From Takakia lepidozioides (taxonomy: Eukaryota; Streptophyta; Takakiopsida; Takakiales; Takakiaceae), in contig CM060731.1 of NCBI GenBank assembly GCA_030704615.1, forward strand, positions 32,116,001-32,180,000: 64,000 bases of DNA, written 5' to 3'. The position numbers were made by a program, and so were the translations under genes. How positions within the stretch are numbered: the first letter of the stretch is position 1; each line of letters begins with the position of its first letter. Shown piece by piece: positions 44,996 to 54,894 of the stretch. A model generated the notes under the pieces. It saw nothing but the letters and a program-made list of their open reading frames with translations, did not search any database and was not told the origin of the DNA.

Positions 44996-45810
44996 AAATC
45001 TTGGAAACAGGACCGCCCTGTCAAACAGGCTAAGTCCTGGTAGAAGAGAGTAGAATAGATTCTCAAGGACCTGGACCTGGATCCGCAAGTCTTGACCCTG
45101 CTGGATAAATCTGACTTAGAGGCTGTAGTGTCCAAAGCCATGTCTGTTGCCATGAGATTGTCTGATGAAAATGAAGTTAGGCAGAAAACTTCCCTGAACT
45201 TGTTTCCAGTCAGTGACCTGGGGGAGGACATCTTGGATGACCTCAAGGGTCTACCCACTCTCGGCACTAGACTGAAATTTAAACTCAGGGCAGGAAGCCT
45301 ACCTTTGAACAGCAAACAGAAGCAGAGAGGAAAGGGAGAGTGCAATTGCCCGTTGTGTGGGCAATCTGAAGACAGTATTCATTTTCTGATACACTGTCCG
45401 GGGTTCTCTCACCAAAGAGATGCTCTCTTCAACTCTATCAAGGGAATTGTGCCTGTACCCCTGTTTACCAACTTTGAAAGTCTCGAGGCTGAGCCAAAAG
45501 CCCAGGCCCTCCTGAGGCCTAGTTTTTGGGCAAATCACACACAGCAGATTGATGCTTGTGTGAAGGGATTTCTAGAGGATATCTGGAAAACCCGGATTAA
45601 TTCTTTATATGAAGGTAAGTCTTACTACCAACGTCAGCCCCTGACAGAGGTAGGTTCTGTTCCTTTTGTTCTGTTCAAACTGGGCGCGGGGTCAAAGGCC
45701 ACAAGGCTACGGCAAACAACGTCTTATGAGTACAATCTCTCTCTCTCTCTCTCAATGGCCAGAAGGCTACGGCAACAACATCTTATGAGTACAATCTCTC
45801 TCTCTCTCTT
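44993..45810 (+). mobile_element. LINE 3' part with CT-bounded ends
   Basis: The copy starts directly after a CT tract. Its frame 45092-45838 encodes the end of LINE ORF2, with L-S-D-E-N-E-V-R-Q-K-T-S-L-N, D-D-L-K-G-L-P-T-L-G-T-R-L-K-F-K-L and the zinc-finger-like C-N-C-P-L-C-G-Q-S-E-D-S-I-H-F-L-I-H-C (C-x2-C...H...C). The 3' end atgagtaca is followed by a CT tract (45735-45753), then by a second mini 3' end of about 40 bases and another CT tract (45795-45810). Confidence 0.8.
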
Positions 45811-45874
45811 TGTCCGTGATTTCTTGTTTGACAATTGATTTCTTGTTTGGCTAAAACTGAAACTGAAGGGCGGC

Positions 45875-46156
45875 GTGAGTACGAAGGACCTCTTTGTGGG
45901 TTGTGTTTACATGCCCACAGAGGGGACCCTTAGTGCTGACGCAGACAAAGCCTTCAAAGATGTAAAGCTGGACTGTGCTTCATTCCTTGCCAAACGTCAG
46001 GTGGTTTTATTGGGTGACTTCAATGCCCGGGTGGGCAAAGGTCTCCATCAGGATGATATCATTGGGCCTTTTGGTGAGGACAAGCTGAACTCTAATGGCA
46101 GACGGTTAATTAACTGTCTGGAAGAGCTTCAGCTTTTGACCTTGAATATATCATAA
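45875..46156 (+). pseudogene. LINE endonuclease, C-terminal part
   Basis: The frame contains D-L-F-V-G-C-V-Y-M-P, then Q-V-V-L-L-G-D-F-N-A-R-V-G, the G-D-F-N box of APE-type endonucleases with its catalytic aspartate. It then reads N-G-R-R-L-I-N-C-L-E, which is typical of the last third of the fold. A stop at 46154 separates it from the S-D-H-F motif region (about 46210-46235) and the RT. The N-terminal half is absent. Confidence 0.75.
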
Positions 46157-46353
46157 TGGACAAAAATTTGTTTCCCCAGAGTGCCAATGTGTTGATCGAC
46201 AGAACTGATATTGGTACCTCTGACCACTTCCTGGTTTGGACTGAGATCAAAAGGTGTTTTCCCAACTCCAAGAGATCTGTGAAACGTTCGATTCGGAAGT
46301 GGCGCATAGAAAAATTCCGTAATGAATAGGTCAAGGCTGAGTATGTCCAGGCC

Positions 46354-47775
46354 TTGCAAGAGGCTCCCCCTCATTTTGTCCACTCGCTCCAAGACCAGTC
46401 TCGCTCTGACAATGCAAGAAATGAAGTCGAAAGAGCAGTGGATTCTTGGGAGAGTTTCGTCTCCTCTGTGGCTGACAAGATCATTGGGAGGTGCGGTAGA
46501 GCTGTTAATTGGTGGACCAATGAGATTAAACTCAAGATAGCTGAGAGACGAGTCCTCTATAAAGAGTGCTGCAATTTGAAAACCAACAAAGAATTGTGGG
46601 CGAGGTACTACCAGATCCGTAAAGATATCAATCAGCTTGTAAGGTCTCAGAAGAAATTATACTGGGACAAGTTATACAGTGAAATAAACTCAAACCCACA
46701 TGGTGGTAATGACAAGAGATTCTGGTTGGCCCTTCAACGTTTGTACAAGCCGAAAGACTGTCAGCAAGTACAAGCGCTGAAGACTACTAAGGGTGCAGTG
46801 GTGACTTCAACGGTTGACATTGTCAAAACCTTTGAAACCCACTACAGTATCCTTGGCAAAACTTCTAGGTCTAACAGTGAGGGGTCCTCTGATGAATGGA
46901 AGGACACAGTTGGAAAAACTGTTCCTATGATTCAAAACAGCCCTGATGAACTGGAGTATATTTCAAAGGCTTACAACGCTCCTATTAGTTCTTCTGAGAT
47001 TGTGGAAGCAATTGAGCATTTAAACGGACATAAAGCTAGTGGACCTGATGGCATAGTCAACGAGCTTATCAAGCACGGTGGCAATCCCATGATAGAGGCC
47101 CTAGTTCTCCTCTTTAACCTTATCTGGAAGACTGAAATGATCCCCTTCCGCTGGCGACAGGGGGTCATTGTCAATCTATACAAGAAGGGTGACAGAGAAG
47201 AACCGGGGAACTATCGTGGCATCATGCTCCTCAATGCTGTTGGCAAGATATTTTGCAGAGTTATAAGTACTCGTCTCGAGGTTGATCTGGAATCTAGAGG
47301 TTGTTTCCACGAAGGCCAAGCTGGCTTTCAGCGAAACAGGGGCTGTGTGGATCATATCTTCACTCTAAGCCAGATTATTCAGGGAAGGAAAAAAGAGGGG
47401 AAACCCACTTATGTTTTTTTCTTGGATGTCAAAAAGGCTTATGACACAGTGTGGAGAGATGGTCTATGGCTCCGCCTCTGGTCTTGTGGGATCAAGGGAA
47501 AGATGTGGAGAGTTGTCCATAACTTGTATGCTCACACCAAAAGCTGTGTCACTGTTAATGGACAGAAGTCCAACTTCTTTGACATAGACCAAGGTGTAGC
47601 TCAAGGATGTACCCTCTCCCCTCTGCTCTTCAATGTTTTCATCAATCAACTCCTCGAGGATGTGGAAAGTGAGGGATTTGGGTTAAGGGTGGGTGATGCC
47701 ACCATACCAGCCCTTATGTTTGCGGATGACATCGCAGGCATAGGAGACTCCTTCCAACCTCCAGGAGTTGATTGA
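46354..47775 (+). CDS. LINE reverse transcriptase
   Basis: An intact 473-residue frame. The order is a helical linker, then K-A-S-G-P-D-G-I-V-N-E-L-I-K near residue 228, K-K-G-D-R-E-E-P-G-N-Y-R-G-I-M-L-L-N near 275, E-G-Q-A-G-F-Q-R-N-R near 325, F-L-D-V-K-K-A-Y-D-T-V (motif A) near 355, G-V-A-Q-G-C-T-L-S-P-L-L-F-N-V-F-I-N (motif B) near 415, and A-L-M-F-A-D-D-I-A-G (motif C, catalytic DD) near 455. The protein then ends, lacking the thumb and zinc-binding tail, so it is unlikely to be active despite an intact palm. It would copy LINE RNA into DNA at a nicked target. It is not L1-type: motifs differ from the element at 5.8 kb. Confidence 0.85.
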   Translation: MQEAPPHFVHSLQDQSRSDNARNEVERAVDSWESFVSSVADKIIGRCGRAVNWWTNEIKLKIAERRVLYKECCNLKTNKELWARYYQIRKDINQLVRSQKKLYWDKLYSEINSNPHGGNDKRFWLALQRLYKPKDCQQVQALKTTKGAVVTSTVDIVKTFETHYSILGKTSRSNSEGSSDEWKDTVGKTVPMIQNSPDELEYISKAYNAPISSSEIVEAIEHLNGHKASGPDGIVNELIKHGGNPMIEALVLLFNLIWKTEMIPFRWRQGVIVNLYKKGDREEPGNYRGIMLLNAVGKIFCRVISTRLEVDLESRGCFHEGQAGFQRNRGCVDHIFTLSQIIQGRKKEGKPTYVFFLDVKKAYDTVWRDGLWLRLWSCGIKGKMWRVVHNLYAHTKSCVTVNGQKSNFFDIDQGVAQGCTLSPLLFNVFINQLLEDVESEGFGLRVGDATIPALMFADDIAGIGDSFQPPGVD

Positions 47776-48114
47776 TTGCGCGAAGAGATACTTGACCTCT
47801 GGGGGCTAGAGGCTAATTGGTGGCATTCAACGACAGAGGAGAGGGAGGAAGTGATCTCAAGTGGCAGTGGGGTAGCAAAAGCCCAGGCCCTTCTGGGGAG
47901 TAGTTACTGGGCAAACCGCACACAGCAGATTGACGCTTGTGTGAAGGGATTTCTAGAGGATATCTGGAAAACCCGGATCAATGCTTTATACCAAGGTAAG
48001 TCTTACTACCAACGTCAGCCCCTGACAGAGGTAGGTTCTGTCCCTTTGTGTTCCGCTCAAACTGAGCACGGGGTCAATGGCCACAAGGCTACGGCAAACA
48101 ACGTCTTATGAGTA

Positions 48115-48117
<3 letters not shown>

Positions 48118-48150
<33 letters not shown>
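48118..48150. repeat. CT microsatellite
   Basis: About 16 CT units directly after the LINE 3' end (atgagtaca). The next LINE copy begins at its right border. Confidence 0.9.
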
Positions 48151-48153
<3 letters not shown>

Positions 48154-49288
48154 GTCAGTAAATGTGCAGTGGTGGCATTCAACGAACGAGGAGAGGGAGG
48201 AAGTGATCTCAAGTGGCAGTGGGTAGCCAAGAGATTCCGATCCTCCCTTCCTACACATACCTGGGCGTTGAGTTTTCCTCCAACTGCAATTGGGATGCAC
48301 ATATTCAGAAAGTTGTTCATACTGGCAAGCGCAAAGTGCTGGGTCTCACTAAATTTTTCCACTGCAGAGGGATCAACTCTGAGGTCAAGAAAACCATGCT
48401 TTGTCGCGTTATTGGACCTGCCTTGGAGCACGCATCTGCAATATGGGTTGATAACTCCAACCAGGCTAAGTCTCTAGAATCCATTCAAGTGGGGTGCTTA
48501 AGGAGTGCATCTCAGCATGCTCCAAAACAGCCAATGTGGCTGTTCGGGGTGAGGTTGGCATCCCTTCCATAAGCTCCCGACGAGATGAGTTCAAGGTCAG
48601 ATGGTGGGGTCAGCTGCATCACATGTCCAACATCAGATATCCTAAGTTAATCGACTCTATATCTGGAAACAGGATCGCCCTGTCAAACAGGCTAAGTCCT
48701 GGCGGAGAGTAGAAGAGATTCTCAAGGATCTGAATCTTAACCCGCAACTCTTGACCCTGCTGGATAAATCTGACTTAGAGGCTGTAGTGTCCAAAGCCAT
48801 GTCTGTTGCCAGGAAATTGTCTGATGAAAATGAAGTTAGGCAGAAAACATCCCTGAACTTGTTTCCAGTCTGTGACATGGGGGAGGACATCATGGATGAC
48901 CTCAAGGGTCTACCCACTTTCGGCACTAGACTGAAATTTAAACTCGGGGCGGGAAGGCTACCTTTGAAGCAAACAGAAGCAGAGAGGAAAGGGAGAGTGC
49001 AATTGCCCGTTGTGTGGGCAACCTGAAGACAATGTTCATTTTCTGACTCATTGTCCGGGCCTAGTTATTGGGCAAACCACACACACTAGGTTGATGCTTG
49101 TGTAAAGGGATTTCTAGAGGATATCTGGAAAACCGGATCAGTTGATTATTCCAAGGTAAGTCTTACTACCGGCGTCAGCCCCGGACAAAGGTAAGTTCGG
49201 TCCCTTTGTGTTCCGCTCAAACTGGGCACAGGGTCAATGGCCACAAGGCTACGGCAAACAAAGTCTTATGAGTACATTCTCTCTCTAG
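48151..49288 (+). mobile_element. APE-type LINE, copy C, 5'-truncated
   Basis: Starts at the CT tract within the RT thumb (V-S-K-C-A-V-V-A-F-N). It continues Y-L-G-V-E-F-S-S-N-C-N-W-D-A-H-I-Q-K (48260-48310), then E-H-A-S-A-I-W-V-D-N-S and the C-terminal D-M-G-E-D-I-M-D-D-L-K-G-L-P. It ends with atggccacaaggctacggca, atgagtacatt and a short CT run (49274-49287). It is broken by several frameshifts. Confidence 0.8.
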
Positions 49289-50480
49289 AAGCTAACGTTA
49301 GTAAATGCGCAGTGGTGGCATTCAATGACCGTGGGGAGGGAGGAGGGGATCTCAAATGGAAATGGGGTGATGAAGAGATCCCTGTACTCCCATCTACCCA
49401 CATCTTCCTGCACATATCTTGGGGTTAAATTTTCCTCCAACTGTAACTGGAATGCGCATATACAAAAAGTGACTCAATCAGCAGAGGGATAAATACTGAA
49501 GTTAAAAGGACCATGCACTACAACATTATTAGGCCGGCCTTGGAGCACGCATCTAACATTGGTCAACAATTCCACCCATGCTAAGTCTCTAGAAACCATT
49601 CAGGTTGCGGTGCTCAAAGAAAGCATGTCGACTTGTTCTAGAACAGGTAATGTGGCTATTCGGGATGAGTTTGGCATACCTTCCTTAAAGCTCCCAACAA
49701 GATGAATTCAAGGTCAGATGGTGGGGTCAGTTGCATCGCATGCCTAATACCAGATACCCGGAGTTAATCGACGCTATTTCTTGGAAGTAAGACCGTCCTG
49801 TTAAACAGGCTAGGTCTCCGCTGAAAAGGGTAGAAGAGATTTTCAAGTATCCGAATATTAGTCTAGAAGAAATCACCCTTACTGGATGACGCTGACCTGG
49901 AGGAGTTGTGTCCAAATCCATGTCTCATGCCCAAAGACTGTCCTGAAAGTGAAGTTAGGCATACAACTCCCCTGAACTTGTTTCCAGTCATGGGCAAGGA
50001 CCTTAAGGATGATCTCAAGGGCCTACATACCCTCGGCACTAGACTGAAATTTAAACTCAGGGTGGGAAGCCGACCTTGAACAACAGACAGATGCGGAGAG
50101 GAAGAGGAGATTGTCATTGCCCAAAGTGCAGGCAGCCTGAAGACAATATCCACTTTCTGATACATTGTCCAGGATATTCTCACCAGAGAGTGACCCTCTT
50201 CAGGACCATCAAGAACATTGTCCCTGCACCTCTGTTCAACTTTCAAAATCTTGAGGCTGAACCGAAAGCACTGCCCCGGTTGGGTTCTAAATGCTGGGTA
50301 GCTCACACACAGCAAGTTGATGCTTGTGTGAAGGGCTTTCTAGAGGATATCTGGAAAACCCGTCCTAATTGTCTCCATCAAGGTAAGTACCACTACCGGA
50401 GTGAGCCCCTCACAAAGGTAGTATCCCAAACTGGGCGCGGGGTCTATGGCCATAAGGCTACGGCAACAACGTCGTCATTC
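49288..50480 (+). mobile_element. APE-type LINE, copy D, 5'-truncated
   Basis: Begins right after the short CT run with E-A-N-V-S-K-C-A-V-V-A-F-N-D. It runs through thumb and tail sequences to a frame at 50076-50585 with the zinc-finger-like C-H-C-P-K-C-R-Q-P-E-D-N-I-H-F-L-I-H-C and F-L-E-D-I-W-K-T-R. The 3' end near 50440-50480 (ggcgcggggtctatggccat...ctacggcaacaacgtc) lacks the final atgagtaca. It is more diverged than copies B and C. Confidence 0.75.
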
Positions 50481-50484
50481 TCTA

Positions 50485-51325
50485 GAAATTCAGAAGAATT
50501 CCGAGGTATTTCGGGTTTTAAAGGATCTCGAGTAGCTTCACACCACGGAGGGGTGATTCCAAAGAGAAAAGAAACAAGGGCGTAACGAGAGAGAAAATAG
50601 AGACCCCGAACCCATTGCTCCAAGGGTCCAACCCCATCGAAGGCTTAGCAAGAAAACACATAAAAAATCGAGAGTGAACCTCTTGGTAAAAGCGAAGTCA
50701 GACGCCATCTGTGTGTCCGCTCTAGCTAAGCGTTTGTCCAGAGCGGTCAGTCTGGAGTGTATGCCTGGAATCACCCTGAAGCCGACCGTCCACAATTAAG
50801 CACAAATGCGGGCTTCTTGCACGTAGACCGTCTATCCCCTTCAGCCTCCTGTGCTGCACAACCCATACTACCATGACACGAAGCTGGTGCTGTTCGCATG
50901 CATCGCCACAACACTCGGGTATGATCCGGCTCTAACTTAGTTTGTGTGTACGTATGCATTGCATTTTCACAGAACATTTCCTTACGAAACAAGTACGCCA
51001 AGTACGATACTTGGGAACGTCATAACTCAACTTCTGTTCAACTTTCTTCAATATGAATCAAAATAGTATGTCTGTGGTCTGTGGGCATCATGGATTAAGA
51101 TACAACGCCAAAAGGAGTTGCTGGGTGACACTTGACACCATGAAATGTGTAAATGGGAGGAGTGGTTACATTTTACCGGGACCCACTTCAAATTGTAGGC
51201 ATGTTCAAAGTTTGCCTTCCAAATTGTCACAAAACAGACATGGCATGAATGGTGCCTTACTAAGTGTAATACCTCCCCTGTGAAGCCAGACTCGCTCCTT
51301 CTACCTCCTCTACGGTGCTGAGCTT
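50485..51325. other. No recognisable gene
   Basis: No supported coding region. Frames at 50795-50538 (minus) and 51053-51283 (plus) have no family resemblance. Confidence 0.4.
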
Positions 51326-51329
51326 TAAA

Positions 51330-51865
51330 AGGGCATGCAGCTCGGTAAAGCTAGCTAGGTAGGCAAGTGGGATCTTCTGCAGAGGACTTTGGATCTTGCT
51401 TGCAAGATTCTCACTCATCCACAATCAACATACATCATTCATCTGCTTGCACACCAAATTAGCACGGAGGTACATTGGTCACCAAAAGGTGTCCAGTGTC
51501 CATCTTCTTGCTGGAAGGGAGTAGCCCTTCGGGGTCAAGAGACACCATAAGTTACGCTTCCTTGGGGAAGTATCATATTGCTACTGCTACATTGGTCACC
51601 GCTTGTCCATCACCCATATTTATATAATCCTTCAACCCTAAGCACGCTGGCGAGCTTGGCCTTTCCAGATTGGCTCCACAAATTCTCCCATGTTTATATA
51701 ATCCTTCACCCCTAAGCACAGTCGCGAGCTTGGCCTTCCCTAATTGGCTCCACAACTTCTTATCCAAGTGCCTAACCTGATCAGATGCCATGCTGACAGG
51801 ATGAGGATAAGCTAGCTGTTTAAGTAAGGACATACTTAATACATAGGTGTTGCCAGTTCAACTAT
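51330..51865 (-). repeat. Direct duplication, left copy, with protein-like repeats
   Basis: This aligns with 52722-53068 (shared words aaaagggcatgcag, cacaatcaacatacatcat and gaggataagcta). On the minus strand both copies encode S-L-L-K-Q-L-A-Y-P-H, then L-W-S-Q-L-G-K-A-K-L-A-T-V-L-R and E-G-L-Y-K-H-G. In this copy the last part is itself doubled (about 51600-51680 and 51690-51770). I do not recognise the protein. Stops and missing parts suggest a fragment of a repeated gene. Confidence 0.5.
51484..51587 (+). mobile_element. SINE, 5'-truncated, with 13-bp target duplication
   Basis: The sequence ggtgtccagtgtcc, ggaagggagtagccc, agacaccataagttacg and ttccttggggaag matches the 3' half of the SINE at 54704-54880. 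It is bounded by tacattggtcacc at 51471-51483 and again at 51588-51600. The related duplicate at about 52850 has no insertion at the corresponding place, which acts as an empty site. Confidence 0.8.
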
Positions 51866-52720
51866 TACAATCCCATTCTATGATTTGCCATGATTCCTCA
51901 GGAGTTCCTTTTTGCTTTTCAACTTTCTGTGTATGCAAAGCTGATTGTGGGAAAGCTTTCCACTATGTCTTCACCTCCTCGGCCATATTTTCCCCGAGCT
52001 CGTAAACAAACACTAGTTAGGGCTGGATACTATGTGGACGATAATTCGTCCGATAATTGTGATTCTAGTTTGGATGGTTCGTCCCTCTGAACTTTTTATG
52101 TCATACAGCTCTAGTTATTGTGCTAGACTCTGATTGTGTGGTCATTCAACCCCTTCTGAATTTAGCACTAGGGGTACTGAATTTGATTGTTGTTCTTACA
52201 TTTTCCAATCATTTCCAGCTTTCAAAATTTGCACGGTATATGCAAGCAATGTATGTGACTTGGTCCACGACTATAGGGCCTTCTAGGAACATGGTATCCA
52301 CGGAAATATGGTCGTAGGATACACGACCACCAAACCTTGCTTCCTACCTTAAACCATGACAGCGTGAGCAGGCTCATGTAAGCATGCTCATAGGCTCATG
52401 TAGTGAGCCTGCTCATGTACACCGTAGCATTTCTGGTGGATAATCCACTTTAATCACCAAACTCGGGTCCACGGTCGGATGACTTCAAAACACCAACGAA
52501 CACCGACTCAAAATTAAACTACTAGGGTGTATGTTCATACGTCTCCTACGTCTCCGTAGCTACTGAAGACGATGAAGAAGATGCCATCACCACCAACCGC
52601 AAAAGCTCGATATGCTGGTAATATTACAACTCGACACTTGTTAGCACGGACTTCTTTTCTCACACTTTTGTGCTCCGCCATTGTACCTTGTCCTTCCCCC
52701 TATATCCTTTCCCAGGGCAA
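51866..52720. other. No recognisable gene; perfect 12-base inverted repeat
   Basis: No gene was found. At 52365-52376 and 52404-52415 lie TGAGCAGGCTCA and its inverse complement, which could form a hairpin with a 27-base loop that itself contains agcatgct. Confidence 0.5.
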
Positions 52721-52721
52721 G

Positions 52722-53068
52722 AAAAGGGCATGCAGTTCAATAAAGTTAGCTAGCGAGGCAAGTGGGATATTTTGCATAGGATTTCGGATTCTCACTCATC
52801 CACAATCAACATACATCATTTATATGCTTGTACACCAAATTAGCACTAAGATAGTACACCAGTCGCCAGAGCTTCCCAACATCCATGTTTATATAATCCT
52901 TCAACCCTAAGTACACTCGCCAGCTTGGCCTTTCCTGATTGGCTCCACAAATTCTAAACCAACTGTCTAACCAGATCGGGTGTCACGTTGGCAGAATGAG
53001 GATAAGCTAATTGTTTAAGTAAGGACAAATATTTAATTAACATAGGAGTCGTGAACTCAACTGTTAGG
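52722..53068 (-). repeat. Direct duplication, right copy
   Basis: Second copy of the block at 51330-51865, without the SINE and with only one E-G-L-Y-K-H-G unit. The minus-strand frame has an upstream extension (F-T-T-P-M-L-I-K-Y-L-S-L-L-K-Q-L-A-Y-P-H) reaching toward 53100. Confidence 0.55.
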
Positions 53069-53177
53069 TCTTTATCATAATGGTCATCCATCATGTCCAG
53101 GGTAGATGGAATCAACATCCCCCCCTCCCCCCCCCCCCAGCTTTTAATATGATTGTCCACATATGGTAAGAGGTTAA

Positions 53178-54322
53178 CACTATAGCAAAATGGGGGGGGG
53201 GGTTTGCGACGCCAGCCGCGCCCCCATGCCCCCCGCGGCGCTGAGCCTGCGACGCCAACCCCGCGGCGTTTTTTTGCAACGCCCAGCAGTCGCAAGGTGA
53301 CATAAAGGGGAAAGGGGCCCCCGCTGCGACCCCCGCGTCGCAACACTATTTTATTTTATTTTTGGTTTTTTTTTTGGGTGTTGCGACGCCTTGGCATCGC
53401 AAAAGCGTCACTGAGGGCGAACCAACGCCTCTGCAACGTCGGGGTGTCGCAACGGCATCCCCAAAATGGCGGTTTGTTTTTTTTTTTTTTTTTTGGGCTT
53501 TGCGGCCCTCAACGTCACAAAAGCGTCGCGGGGGGCGCCCAACATTGCGACGCCAGGGGGTCACAACGACGTCGCCATAGGGGGTCACTACGGTGTTGTA
53601 GTCGGCTTAGGTCATCACAAGGATGTCGCTTGGGGCGCTTGGCGGTGGGGCTACAACAACGGCGATGACGCTGAGACTGGGGCTGGGGCTAGACACTAAG
53701 GCTGTGGAGGTTGCAACTCCCCGACGTCACAAGATGGACCTTCTTTAAAAGGAACTTGAAAGAAATCTTGATATGTATATATATATTTAGATTGCTTTTG
53801 TGATACATAGATGTATCGTAGGTGTGTTGGTTAGTCTGTAGTGTCTTAGAAATGTTATAACGTGGAGGTCCTAGGTGCAAGTATGCATTGCCTAACATAT
53901 GTAGAAACAATGGATATATCGTCATTGGACAGAATTGTAGTCAATGGTCAACGCCGGAGTCAATGATCAACAAGTTTTTGAAATTCAAATTTCAAATTCA
54001 AATTTTCCTACCTAAATTCAAATGTACCCCTTTAAACGCGACGTCCGAGCGTCACACTTTGCGACCCCCGGACGTTGCTTATTCGGTATTGCAGAGTAGG
54101 ATTTTTTATTTTATTTTATTTTTTGCGACCCCTAGGCGTCGCAAGTCGCGCCGGCGTCGTAAATCGCTGGTGGCGCAAATTTGCGACCCCCATTGGACGC
54201 CCGGGCGTCGCAAGTTTGGCCCCTCCCCCCTACCCGAAAAAAATTGTTTTGCGACGTCGCGGCGTGGCTGCGGCGTCGCCCCCCCCCCCCCCCCCCCCTT
54301 TTTTTTTTTTTTTCCTATATTG
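53178..54322. mobile_element. CpG-dense CACTA-like element
   Basis: The left end CACTATAGCAAAA and the right end (inverse complement CAATATAGGAAAA) are imperfect inverted repeats flanked by TAA on both sides (53175-53177 and 54323-54325), as for CACTA elements. The interior near both ends is packed with ttgcgacgcc/ggcgtcgcaa words in both orientations, with long G, C and T homopolymers. A run of C and T lies at the right end and a run of G at the left. There is no transposase. The many overlapping frames are composition artefacts. The low-complexity ends make the exact borders moderately certain. Confidence 0.6.
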
Positions 54323-54325
54323 TAA

Positions 54326-54690
54326 TGTGGATTCATGCTTGCCTTTGCTTGCAATACAAGCAAAAAATCTGTAGTGCTCTTTGGCATGCATCAACTGATA
54401 GAATCCAAGTAATGGCTACTGTAAGCATCCAAACCAATAAGTTTTGTGGGCTCCAATTGCAAAATGTTGTTGCTATGAAGACTATCATATTCAATACATG
54501 AGTACAACTACAACCTCCAGGTGAAGAGACAATATGCATTGTTTTGTTTATGCCAAAGGTCGGGTCACAATCCAAATGACATTTCACTCTTAACTCTTCA
54601 CAACATGTGACCAGCCCTTGGTCACATCTTATTGACCACATTATTGTGATCACATAAACAATGGTGGATTGTAGCTCACAAACTTGCCAT
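54326..54690. other. No recognisable gene
   Basis: Unique sequence between the CACTA-like element and the SINE. The frame 54653-54333 (minus) has no family resemblance. Confidence 0.4.
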
Positions 54691-54703
54691 CACACTCAGT
54701 ATA

Positions 54704-54880
54704 TATATATATATATGACGCCTCCCGAAGGGAGCGTAACTTATGGTGTCTCTTCACCACAAGGGCTACTGCCTTCCAACTAGGTGGACACCTTCATGAT
54801 ACACCAGACCGTGGTTTGAAGTCACAACCACATCCAACATGATATATGCCCATTACCACTGGGCTACGCGCTGGTTGTCC
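54704..54880 (-). mobile_element. Complete tRNA-derived SINE
   Basis: On the minus strand it starts GGACAACCAGCGCG, then shows a pol III A-box (TAGCCCAGTGGTAATGGG) and a B-box (GACTTCAAACC, better kept as GGTTCAAACC at 14.4 kb). A tRNA-unrelated body with ggaaggcagtagcccttgtg and a terminal CTCCCTTCGGGAGG hairpin follows, then an (AT)n tail. The 13-base sequence cacactcagtata flanks it on both sides (54691-54703 and 54880-54892). Such elements are transcribed by pol III and moved by LINE enzymes. Three partial relatives lie at 14.4, 15.9 and 51.5 kb. Confidence 0.85.
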
Positions 54881-54894
54881 ACACTCAGTATAGA

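Larger units (their letters stand above)
45838..48150 (+). mobile_element. APE-type LINE, copy B, best preserved
   Basis: This copy holds an endonuclease end, a long reverse transcriptase ORF and a deleted 3' region ending in the family 3' end and a CT tract (48118-48150). Between the RT ORF stop (47775) and the tail most of the C-terminal region is deleted: it jumps from the F-A-D-D box to K-A-Q-A-L-L-G-S-S-Y-W-A-N near 47880. It lacks the 5' end of ORF2 and any ORF1 I could recognise. Confidence 0.85.

Noticed and set aside
44903-45345. Minus-strand ORFs with (RE)n repeats
   Set aside because: The R-E-R-E repeats are translations of the CT microsatellite and antisense LINE sequence.
53100-54400. 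Many overlapping ORFs on both strands
   Set aside because: They come from gcgacgcc repeats and homopolymers in the CACTA-like element. The reading frames are low-complexity and resemble no protein.
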